Assembly: GCA_010015655.1 (NCBI GenBank)
Contig: ML976671.1
Coordinates: forward strand, 283,126-347,125
Source: Bimuria novae-zelandiae CBS 107.79
Lineage: Eukaryota > Ascomycota > Dothideomycetes > Pleosporales > Didymosphaeriaceae
Direction of reading: 5' to 3'
Length of the DNA: 64,000 bases
The notes under the pieces were generated by a model that searched no databases, had not been told where the DNA came from, and saw nothing but the letters and a program-made list of their open reading frames with translations. This document shows positions 20,878 through 30,497 of this stretch, piece after piece. The translations under genes were made by a program, and so were the position numbers. The number at the start of each line of letters is the position of its first letter. Position 1 is the first letter of the stretch.

Positions 20878-21970
20878 ATGGCGCCGAGTATACAGTCCAT
20901 CAGGGCGAATTGCCGGAAGGTACGTACAGAAACGAATGGGCACGTGGCGCGACAGAGAACGCAATCCAGCTTGCCATACCATGCCGATTGCTTGCAGTGG
21001 GCAATGGTTTTGCATAAAAGCTATGTAGCGGATGCGGGACGCTTAGAGGCCATGCTGCTGAGCAGAAGTTTGAGATGTAAAACGCGTGGATCGCTGACAT
21101 GGCACACAGGTTATGTGCATAGGCCGGAACTATGCGTAAGTCACAGTTCCATATGTCGTACTGGAAGCCCAAGTAAGGAATGCTTGAGTTGATACTGAAT
21201 CTACCAGCGACCACATCGCCGAGCTCAACAGCGCTCGTCCCAAACAGCCCTTCTTCTTCCTCAAGCCCCCGTCCTCCATCCTCCTCCCAGGCCAAGGTCC
21301 GGTGCTCCGCCCTCGCGGGGTGACCATGCACTACGAAGTCGAGCTCGGCCTCATCATGGGCAAGACGGTGCGTGACCTCGATCCTGAAGACACCAAGGGG
21401 GCCATGGACGCCATCGCAGGTAAGACTAATACTTTGTTTGTAAATTCCCATGTTACCCTATCTATATCCCACCGGGAATCGACAACGCTCTCATAACTAT
21501 AATCGTCCCTCAAATGTCACACGTCATTAACTTTTCCTGCAGGATACGTCCTCGCCATCGACATGACCGCCCGCAACGTCCAGGACGAAGCCAAGAAGAA
21601 AGGTCTTCCGTGGTCAATCGCTAAGGGCTTCGACACTTTCCTCCCGATCTCCAACCTGATTGCCAAGTCCCGAATTCCTAACCCGCAAAACGCCCACATA
21701 TGGCTATCTGTTAATAATGAGGTCAAGCAATCCGACAACACCGAGCTGATGCTTTTCCGGATCCCTAGACAGCTGAGTGATATTAGCCGCGTGATGACGC
21801 TTGAGGAGGGCGATATCGTACTCACTGGAACGCCGAAAGGCGTAGGACCTGTCAAGACTGGCGATATCATGAGGGCGGGCTTGAAGGTTGATGGTAAGGA
21901 TGTTGAAGAGGCGAATCTTGAGGTACCGGTCGCTGACCGAGAGGGACCGTACGAGTTCAAAGAGACGTAA
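20878..21970 (+). CDS. Acylpyruvase/fumarylacetoacetate hydrolase-family protein (FAHD1-like)
   Basis: Four exons (20878-20919, 21110-21135, 21208-21419, 21543-21970) give 235 residues. The 26-nt second exon is confirmed because it supplies the invariant VMCIGRNYA start of the fold. Metal-binding and fold motifs follow: HYEVELGLIMGK (the E-x-E ligands), VLAIDMTARNVQDEAKKKGL, PWSIAKGFDTFLPIS, and the C-terminal LTLEEGD-type block with IVLTGTPKGVGPV. Length matches human FAHD1 (about 224), a mitochondrial/cytosolic oxaloacetate decarboxylase and acylpyruvase. The substrate here is inferred. Confidence 0.9.
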
Positions 21971-22048
21971 TCTAGATAGATCAGGTTTGAAAACAAGCCT
22001 TCAATTGATCTTGTTTGGTTCGAATGCGACGTATGATCTGGACTTGCG

Positions 22049-23490
22049 TTATTCATCGGGCACAGGAGGCAACCGACGCGGTTTCGTCTTGAGCGGCTTC
22101 CCGGCATTGTCATAAACCGGACCGGCTGTTTTCTGAGGTTGCTGTGTACAATCCCATCCGAGCTCGTAAAATGTAGCCTGAGCTGACCTTCGTCGACTTC
22201 TGCGGGTCGGCTGAGATGGTAATGATTTCTGCTCTTGTAAGGATAGTGGAGCTGCCGGGCGTTTGCTTGGTTGTTGCCGCGATGTAGCCACCGCCGAGCG
22301 CGGATTTGTGGGCTTGGGTGCAGTGATAGGGGATCCAGGCCGTTTCTTGGTATTCAGGTTAATCGGAAGACGCACCACTTTACTCGGACCTGCTCTCGGT
22401 GCTACTCTGGACATTGCTGGTAAGCTCGTTGTCTTAGGTTGCTGTTGGGGCTTCTGGGCAGGCTTCTGGGCAGGCCTTTGCTGCTGCTGTTGGCGAGGTT
22501 CCGGGAGAGGGTTCGGATGAGAAAGTTTAGGCTTCTTCCTAGGGCTCGTGCCAGTCTTAGGCGCTTCTCGATTGTGCGGCACGAGATTGAGAACGGCATT
22601 CGTGTTCAAGTCGAGGTCCTCGATCTCTTCGGCTTGGGTACTAGCTTGTGTGGTGTCTTGTGTTCCGGCATCCTTGTGAGGTACTTGGATGGCCTTTCGC
22701 GGACGACCTGGTGCCTGGTTCGGTGCGCTTCTACGTTCTGGCAGATGGGACACGGCTCCAGTAGCCGCACTTAATTAGTCGTTAGAAGTTGCCCACTAGC
22801 GATTCCGACTACAAGTACTGACCTGGGTCTGATTTCGGGGCTTCTAGGCACCTGCATGTATGGTTGTTGCACTGGTGTAGCCCTTCTGGTCTCCTTTAAC
22901 TTCATTACTTCTGTACGCAACGCCTGAAGCTCTCCATTCCACGTCTTTTTGAATTCATCTTGCATTGTGCGGAGACTTGCATCCTCCCGGGACCGTTGAA
23001 GCTCCAAAGCCTCCAGTCGGGCGTCCAAGTTCTCCATCTCATGAACGTGCCTGAGATTGACGCTATTCTTCAGCCCTTGAATCTCTTTTGCATTATCTTC
23101 CACGCGTGTACCCAGGGAAGAAAGATCTCCAAAGCTGTCGTCCAGTTTTTGGTGGGACGCCATGAGTTTTTGCACTCGCTCTTGGGTCTTCCTGAACTCG
23201 CCCATGTCTTTGTTCATATCGACCAGTCGCTTATGCACAGCGCTCATGAATTCTTGCTGTTTTGTTTCGAGTTGGTCCACGCCGTGCTTCACGATGTCGA
23301 ACTCTTCCGCCAAATCCGTGCATGTCGCTGCCGCCTCTTCGGCTTTCTGGACACGTCTTTGCTGGTCTTCAGACTTTGTCTCTAGGGCATCCATTCGCCG
23401 GAGCAGCATCGCGTTCTGTTCCCTCAGCTCATGTCTCCAGAGCAAATCTCCCGGGGAGATTGGCCCTGCGGGCCGAGCAGGTGCAGGCAT
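22049..23490 (-). CDS. Coiled-coil protein with disordered basic tail
   Basis: Two exons (22823-23490, 22049-22769) across a 53-nt intron, 462 residues, start MPAPARPAGPISPGDLLWR. Residues about 20-200 are a long heptad-type coiled coil (for example NAMLLRRMDALETKSEDQQR, then ENLDARLEALELQRSRED). The rest is Pro/Gln/Lys-rich and disordered, with basic clusters that look like nuclear localisation signals (RKKPKLSH, RRSRRRSAQ) and a poly-Gln run. The C-terminus holds a compact YELGWDCTQQ segment. A chromatin or nuclear structural role is possible, but I recognise no family. Confidence 0.7.
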
Positions 23491-23925
23491 GAGTGTACGC
23501 GATAGACTGTAGCAAGTATGACTGAAGCAGAAAGCGGTGTTCACTAGTCGTTGAAAGTGCTCGGTAGGTGCGACTGCAGGAGCAGGTGGGTGGTCAACGA
23601 TCAGCTCGTCGGAAGGTGGGAAGGTTTGGTGGAGGGTAGGGTGATAAACATCGCAATACAAGAAACATTGATACGACGGCCCGGAAGAATTAACGCTATG
23701 AGAGGGATGCGGGGTTTGGTGGGGGAGAACGAAGAAGGTGCAGCTTCGTGCTTGCCTCGACGCAGGCCGGTCCTTCCCCGTCGGCATACAAGCCCACTGG
23801 CGCATGTTGCGGCGCTCACACACTACGAGAGAAAGGCGGCTTATTATGTGTAATTCAGCAGAGGCACGAAAAAAGGCATTAATGGAGAGTTCACGTAATT
23901 GTTCTTCTACCTACTCGCAGCCGCG
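23491..23925. other. Intergenic, nothing recognised
   Basis: Upstream of the coiled-coil gene and downstream of the CCCH-Smr gene, both minus strand. Confidence 0.5.
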
Positions 23926-26238
23926 TTATATAGCAGCTCGTTTCGGTCCCTTCGGTGCGTCTAGGACGTCATCCCTCTTCATTATCCTCACCTTGGTGTC
24001 CTTTTTGACACCCTCCGCCTCAGCCGGAGTTGCAGTCTCACCCTCCTTAGCCCGCTCCGCAACACTCTTATCGTAGCTGCTGGGGTCGATGCCGAGGATG
24101 CCACCTACGTTGTTGCGGTCACCCGGCACCGAGAACTCACGGAAGGCGTATCGCCACTCATTCAAGTGTCCACGAATCGCCTTGCCAACCTTGTCCTTAC
24201 CGTTCTTGGAGTGATGGCCGGTTCCGGTGATAGCATAGACAGGACGCGAAGACTGTTGGTGCTTCGTGAGGATGCTTTCGAGGTAGGAGACGGCTTCATC
24301 CGGATGCAGACCTGTTTCGGTTAGTTCTGCACGGGAGGATTCACATGCAATGTAGGCGACCTACCATGGAGATCGACATAAAGTTCCCGCGCGTCTGGTC
24401 TATTGTCCTTGTTACCCTCCTCGTACAGAATCTGGGCGGCCTTGCGATGAGCTTCCCGCATTAGGTTGTTCTCGCTCTGGCCTCGAAGAGAGAGCGCCTT
24501 AGCGGCCCGAGAATCGCTGCGATTCCAAGCCTGGGCAGCACTTTGCAAAAACTTGTTCCTGAGGCTACCATGCTTGAATGCTTCTTGCCGAGCTTGAAGA
24601 TAGGCAGTATTGGCTTTCTCGCCAGTCTCCAACCAAGGGATGTGCTGCGGGGCTGGAATCGCTTGAGCAGTAGTGCTGTTTTCTCGCGAGCCGGTGAAGC
24701 TCTTGGTGGGTCGCAGGCCTTTCCTGAGCTGCGCTGGGGCTGGCGAGGGTGACATTCGGACGACATCTGCAAGGTTGTTTGGTCCGACAGACTCTTTGTT
24801 GTTGTGACCATGTCCACCACGTTTGCCGTGGTGTCGCTTCCCAGCCTTGGCTGCTGCTGCAGATCCCAGACTTGGGAACGCCTCGTTATCATCCACAGCA
24901 GGTACGGAAGGAGTGGGGGCTCGAGAATGCTGACGGCTGGCACTCCGAGACGAAGGTCGACTCAGACTACCGGGAGTGAAGGTGGGGAAAGGGCTCAACC
25001 CCGGAGGAGGATGCTTTGGAACACCAGTGAGGCCGTACAACTGCTCTAGAGATACCGTATCCGTAGCAGCAAATTGTGAGGTCCATCCTGGTGAGCTAGT
25101 GTTCTGAATAGTGGGGAACTCGTAGTCTTGCATCTGGAAGTTTGCTGCTTGCAGTGGGGGCGTGGAAGCATCTGAGATGGCTAGACGAGCCATGACTTGG
25201 GTAGGGTCATGCGAGAACATGCATGTGCTCCCAGCAAGGCAGTTACCGTTGAGAAAATATCTGAGAGATGGTCAGTACCACTACAGCAAAGTACGAGCGA
25301 AACGATACTCACTTGCACAGCGTCTTGGTGGTGTCATGGCTGAATCTACAATCGGCCCTAGCGCATTGTCCAGATGACAGGAAGTATTTGCAAATAATGT
25401 TGCTCTTCGCCTGTCCTGCAGGTGTCGCAGGTCGGAACGCAGGGCTCATGGACTTTCCGACTTGATAAGTAGGCTGCTCAGGGACGGTGCCGGACACTTG
25501 CTGCCCATCGAATGTCTGGCCACCCATGAGAGTAAGGAGAGCAGCACTTAGGTCATATGCATTAGCTTCGAGGGCCCTTTCGATGTCCTCGTCAGGCCGG
25601 TCGTCGCGGAGAATGGATCGCAGCATGTCATACGGGCCCATGTCTACTGTCTGGGGCTGAACCCATTCCGCAGCCGCACCGTTGAGCGTGCCGTCGCCGG
25701 AGGATTCGGTGCTCCCAGAGTCATCGTTCACCAGCCAGTCTACGGAATCGCTACCAAGGTCACCATAAAGCTCCGTGTTGGGGCTCGCGCCTTCGCTGAA
25801 CTGATACGCGCTCAAGCTGGGGCTGTGGGGGATATGGGGGCTCGAGAAGGCAAGCCGGGGTGACGGTCGCGGCGAGGTGAAGGGAGAAGCATTGGAGGAT
25901 TTGGCCCGGGTAAAGGCAGGAGGCGCGATGCCGAAGCCTGGAGGAGGGTGTATCGTCCGCGGGGAGTGGCTCACGGGGGTCGGCGCGCGGTTCGCCTGCC
26001 AGGGCGCGGGCGAGGCGCGGCGGATAACGGTATGGCGGCTTGGTGGGGGAGAACTGGAGGAGCTGCCCGCGTCGCGGAAGCGCCATAGGCAGTCAAGCAC
26101 GGCGTTCTCCAGCGACTTGCCCGCGAGGCCCGTGTCTTTGCGCAGCAGCTCCTCCAGCTTGTCGGTCTTGTCCTCCTCGTCGAGCGCATCGTTCTGCAGG
26201 ACCGGCAGCGCGGCGTCGTAGACTTCGTCGGAAACCAT
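23926..26238 (-). CDS. CCCH zinc-finger and Smr-domain protein
   Basis: Three exons (25313-26238, 24365-25260, 23926-24311) give 735 residues. Order: an N-terminal helical segment (about 1-60), a Ser/Pro-rich linker, a CUE/UBA-like helical segment near 215-245 (DERPDEDIERALEA-type reading, AYDLSAALLTLMGG), and two CCCH fingers at C283-x8-C-x4-C-x3-H and C308-x7-C-x5-C-x3-H. The second finger is split by intron 1, and its perfect repair supports the model. A DUF1771 helix (NLMREAHRKAAQILYEEGNK) then leads into a complete Smr domain with DLHG and the G-x-G-x-H-S motif (TGTGHHS). Smr domains nick or bind RNA; yeast Cue2, with CUE plus Smr, cleaves stalled mRNA in no-go decay. A similar translation-quality-control role is inferred. 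Confidence 0.85.
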
Positions 26239-27205
26239 TGTCAAGAGCAAAACATCCAAGCAGCGGCGATGGTGTTGTGGGTGCGGGTGTGGTTGTGTAG
26301 AGCAACGGCGCAACGGCGCAACGGGGGGTGGGTTTCGGAGCCCAAGGAGGCAGCGGGCGTATTAAAGGGTCGCACGCGGCGAGGCCAACGGGGGCGTCAG
26401 ACAGAAAGGAAAAACACAAACAAGTCGGTGAAGGCGGCCGCTGAGAGCAGCTTTGCCTGAGGGAGGGACGTGGGAAATGTACAAGCTCGGCCTCGTCCCG
26501 ACGCGATGCCTCGTACGTAGCTCGAGCGCAGCCCTAAGCGTCGGCGGGCAGACGCTGTGGGGAACAAGGATGTCGGTCGGTGGATCGCGTGTGCGTCAAC
26601 CAGCGCCGTTACATTGCAGTTGCAGAGCCGTCGCAGCGATAGAGGGTAGCGATGGTGATGCGGGCGAAAGAGGGCAAGCTGACGGGCACGAGGACGCCTT
26701 TATTGCTTCACTCAGCGACGACCTCGACGCAGGCAGGCAGGCACATGGCATGGGCAGAGGCTGAATCACGTGTGCATCGATCTCCCGCAGGCTACCACAT
26801 GCTTGGGACTAGGACGCACTCCCGTAGCAGCTTGAATCCACAAACATCTCTACCAAGTCCGCTGCTGCACTGCGGCGTCAGTCATACCAGGCCCAGGTAC
26901 CGACCGTGAGCACCGTCTCTACGACAGTCATCGTGTGCTGTACACTCCCACATCCGTCTTCCGTGCTATCTCCGAGATCACACTAGCGTCCATAAGCAGC
27001 ACCGCCGCGATGATGAAACCAGCATTTGCTTTCCATATGTCCCCGAACGCACAGCGTGTCTCGTCCTCCACCTCGCCTCCTACCCTCGGAATGTCCGTTT
27101 CCAGCGCGCCGTGATCAACTGAGTAACCTTTACACACCGTCCACGCCGTTTGCCTGCATCGCTGAGTGCACCTCCGCTTACTTCCGCCGCCCTCCGCCCC
27201 AGCCC
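26239..27205. other. Divergent intergenic region
   Basis: About 970 bases between the CCCH-Smr gene (minus) and the Tvp38 gene (plus). It must hold both promoters. It is GC-rich near the CCCH-Smr start. No ORF with protein features. Confidence 0.5.
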
Positions 27206-28375
27206 ATGATGCCCGTCGAGGAGGACTACAATGCGCAAGCCCTGGCGTTGGCCTTGGACGACGACGAGCCCCCCGAGCGAGGACCGAGCCCTATCTGGAC
27301 CCGTCGGTCCCACTCCAATTCGTTCCGCCAGAACAGACCGCATTCCAGTAGCAGTGCACGGCCACAGACAGGAATGCGCCAGCTGGTGGACAACTACAAC
27401 AAGCTCAGCCGAAAGTACATGACCTGGTACGATAAATTGTCGGTCTTGAAGAAAATATTGTTCTCGTTAGCAGGAATAACCATATTCGTGCTCTCGATAC
27501 TCTTCCTCATTTACAATGAGCGCATATTCCACGCCCTGCGACCCGCGGCAGAGAAATGGAGAAACATCACAGCAGGCTGGCTGATACTCTGGGCCCTCAT
27601 ATTCGTCGTATCGTTTCCGCCTTTAATCGGGTACTCGTCGCTGATGACGATCGCTGGATTCGTCTACGGCTTTCCCAACGGATGGTTCATTGCCGCCACA
27701 GCCACCGTCGCCGGCTCAACGGCATCGTTTCTCGCTTCGCGCTCGCTCCTCAAGTCCATGGTGCATCGCCTGGTCGCAAACGATAAGCGCTTCGCCGCGC
27801 TCGCCCTCACCCTCAAATACGATGGCCTGAAGCTCCTCATCATGATCAGGCTCTGCCCGCTTCCCTACTCCCTTTGCAACGGCGCCATCGCTACCTTTCC
27901 TACCGTCTCTGCGCTCTCGTACGCTCTCGCTACCGCAATCGTCTCTCCAAAACTCATGCTGCACATCTTCATTGGCGCGCAGCTCGCCCAGATCGCCGAC
28001 GGCGACAAGATGGACGCAAAGTCCAAGGCGCTGAGCTACGTGAGCATAGCGATAGGGGGCATTGCGGGAGCGGTGACGGGCTGGTTCATGTACAAGAAGA
28101 CCAAGGAGAGGGCAGCACAACTAGAGGCAGAGGAGCGGGCCGGCATTCGGAGGATGAGCATCGAGGATTTGGAAAGGGAGTACGTGGACGATCCTGCAGC
28201 ACTCGAGGCTGCGGAGACGCTGAGAGAGGATGACGATGACATAAGTTTAAGGTCAGGGTGGGGGGATGAGTACCATGACGATGCTACGGATGCGGAGGAT
28301 GATGCGCTGGAGATTTCAGACGATCCTTTCGGCGCTGGTGACGCCGATCATGACTCTGGTGGCACGAAGAAGTAG
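27206..28375 (+). CDS. TVP38: Tvp38/VTT-domain Golgi membrane protein
   Basis: Single exon, 389 residues from MMPVEEDYNA. The frame stays open upstream, but this ATG pair begins the typical acidic cytosolic head. A first membrane helix lies at about residues 84-105 (ILFSLAGITIFVLSILFLIY), followed by WLILWALIFVVSFPPLIGYS and the VTT-domain core (LMTIAGFVYGFPNGWFIAAT, RLCPLPYSLCNGAIATFP, PKLMLHIFIGAQLAQIADG). A last helix (YVSIAIGGIAGAVTGWFMY) and a long acidic tail follow. Yeast Tvp38 sits in Tlg2-positive Golgi compartments, and VTT proteins are linked to lipid scrambling. Function by family only. Confidence 0.9.
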   Translation: MMPVEEDYNAQALALALDDDEPPERGPSPIWTRRSHSNSFRQNRPHSSSSARPQTGMRQLVDNYNKLSRKYMTWYDKLSVLKKILFSLAGITIFVLSILFLIYNERIFHALRPAAEKWRNITAGWLILWALIFVVSFPPLIGYSSLMTIAGFVYGFPNGWFIAATATVAGSTASFLASRSLLKSMVHRLVANDKRFAALALTLKYDGLKLLIMIRLCPLPYSLCNGAIATFPTVSALSYALATAIVSPKLMLHIFIGAQLAQIADGDKMDAKSKALSYVSIAIGGIAGAVTGWFMYKKTKERAAQLEAEERAGIRRMSIEDLEREYVDDPAALEAAETLREDDDDISLRSGWGDEYHDDATDAEDDALEISDDPFGAGDADHDSGGTKK

Positions 28376-28623
28376 ACGCTGTATGTATGAGTTGGCATAT
28401 GATCTTTGGGGCTTGGTCATGAGGTTTGCATATAGAGGGGCATTGTTGCGGTAAGACTCGCTCCAATTGGAGGCGCATAGATGTACAATGCAAAGCCAGT
28501 TGCTTTTCCATGGATGCGGGCCTGCCCTTGCCATGCTGTCTACCTCCCATCAGTAACCTCCCATCAGTAACCTCAACTTCACGCTAACTCCCCTGTTAAA
28601 TCCTCCAACACTCATACACAACC

Positions 28624-29427
28624 TCAATGACACGCCGCCGTCTTCGTAGGCGGCGAGTTGCTAAACAGCATATACCCGACGAACGCTCCGACCGCAACCG
28701 CCAGCATAACCCAGCCATTGTATGTCATGAACAGCAGCCTACGCCCCATCAGTAACCTTCCCACACCCGTGAATCACGGCCAGTGGCAATAGACTCACAT
28801 GATGAAAAACGAGTAAAACACCTGCACCGCATACAGCAGCGCCTTCACCACCTTCATCTGTTGCTCGTTGGCCCGCCCCGCATATCGCCCTGGCCGAAGC
28901 AATGAGCTCAGTTCGTCGTCATCCGCTGCGTAGCGCGCTTCTCAGCGATGATTCTCATCCACACTGCACCACATACGCACATCGCTCGACGTTCTATAGA
29001 AACCACCCCAACTCGAACCCATGACATACATACGTTCCGCTTCTTTCTCTTGCTTAGCTGAAGGGAGGAAGGACTTACTCGACAAATCATCCCCGCTCGT
29101 CCTCACCTCCGCCACCCTCTTCGCATGCGCATCGTACCGCCTGCTCGCCTCGCGCACGGCCTCGTACCCCGCTGTCATTAGCACGATGGCGAGGAGCGAC
29201 AGGATGAGCGTGCCAGGGCCCGAGATGTGCCACCCGCGGAAGACGATGCAAAGGTCCGTTGTGTCCCATGTGAAGAGCATCTACATACACCCTCCCTGTT
29301 AGCTTGGATTCTGATAGAAGGAGGGTGCGGAGGGGAGGCGTACGTTCATGTTGCACTTGGGCCCGTGGTCCATGCCGGGCATGTTGTGCCCGCTGTGGTC
29401 GCCGTGGTCCATGTGGGAGTGGTCCAT
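28624..29427 (-). CDS. Ctr-family copper transporter
   Basis: Four exons (29344-29427, 29079-29280, 28799-28925, 28624-28738) give 175 residues; every join restores motif and frame. The N-terminus is Met/His-rich (MDHSHMDHGDHSGHNMPGMD), the extracellular copper-capture segment, and leads into CNMNMLFTWDTTDLCIVFRG. TM1 is GTLILSLLAIVLMTAGYEAV. After a cytosolic loop, TM2 carries the M-x3-M motif (FIMLLFMTYNG) and TM3 the G-x3-G motif (VGAFVGYML), ending TKTAACH. Ctr proteins are homotrimers importing Cu(I). This one resembles the high-affinity plasma-membrane or vacuolar Ctr2/Ctr3-like types. It converges on Tvp38, with about 250 bases between stops. Confidence 0.92.
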
Positions 29428-29727
29428 TGTATAGCCAGAGAGGGATGCGGGTAGGAAGAGATTGGTATGTGAGAGGGAGGAGAATGAGGAGACAGTTGGG
29501 GGTATGCGAGGAGTGCTGGTGTCGCGTTCGTCTCAGGTCAGAAGGATGGGTCCGAGCGTTTACTTGCTCAAGCTTGCCCGCCGCGGGGGTTCGCGTGGTG
29601 GCGGTGGGGAGTTTCCGCCAGGTTCAGTCGCGGCCGCGCGCCGGGTGTGAACTTCCAGTTTACAAATTCACCCTTCGCCGTTGTTACAAGCGATTCAAGA
29701 ACTCTCTTTTTAAGATAGAATTTTGGA
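29428..29727. other. Divergent promoter region, Ctr and HAAO genes
   Basis: 300 bases separate the start codons of the copper transporter and 3-hydroxyanthranilate dioxygenase. I see no clear metal-response element. Confidence 0.5.
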
Positions 29728-30442
29728 ATGAGAAAACCGCACAACGCAATGAAAGCCCTCCGCCCAACCCTCCAGCTCTCCCGCGCGCCAATCCTGCAGC
29801 GAGCCCTCCTGCGGACTCCCGCACCTGCCTCCCAGCGCTTCTTCTCGCATACGAGACCAGTGCGATTACTAGCACCACCAATTAACATTCCAAAATGGTA
29901 CCTCAGTTCCCTCCGCCATCGCCATACACGTGCTAACCGCCTTCACCAAAAGGGTCTCCGAAAACTCCCACATGCTCCAACCCCCGGTGAACAACTACTG
30001 CGTCTACAACGACAACGTAACCGTAATGATCGTCGGCGGTCCCAACGCGCGCGCCGACTACCACATCAACGAGACGGCCGAGTGGTTCTACCAGCACAAA
30101 GGCCGCATGCTGCTCAAGATCATAGACGACGGGCAGTTCCGCGACGTGTACATCAACGAGGGTGACATGTTCCTTTTACCACCCAACACGCCGCATAATC
30201 CCGTGAGGTTCGCGAATACCGTGGGTATTGTGCTGGAGCAGCCGAGGCCGAAGGAGAGCGTGGATAAGCTGCGGTGGTACTGCCAGGAGTGCGGGGAGCA
30301 GGTGCATGAGGCGAGTTTCCATTGTACGGATCTGGGGACGCAGATTAAGGAGGCGGTGGAGAAGTTCAAGGCGGATGAGGAGGCGAGGACGTGTAAGAAT
30401 TGTGGGTCGCTGTGTGATACTGCGCATAAGCCTAAGGCATGA
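29728..30442 (+). CDS. BNA1: 3-Hydroxyanthranilate 3,4-dioxygenase
   Basis: Two exons (29728-29897, 29953-30442) joined across a 55-nt intron restore [21 protein letters not shown]. The protein has 219 residues from the first ATG, or 212 from ATG 29749. It opens the aromatic ring of 3-hydroxyanthranilate on the kynurenine route to NAD. Cupin iron ligands are visible in HINETAEWF (His and Glu) and PHNPVR (His). A C-terminal pair of CxxC motifs (WYCQECG, CKNCGSLC) forms the rubredoxin-like iron site. Fungal orthologues normally begin about six residues before NIPKW. Here about 50 residues precede it (ALRPTLQLSRAPILQRALLR and on), basic and without acids, like a mitochondrial presequence. No ATG lies nearer, so the extension appears real. 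Confidence 0.92.
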
Positions 30443-30497
30443 ACGGTGGTGGACGGGTTGTATATTATGGGTGTATAGTAGGTGGAATGCGAGACGG

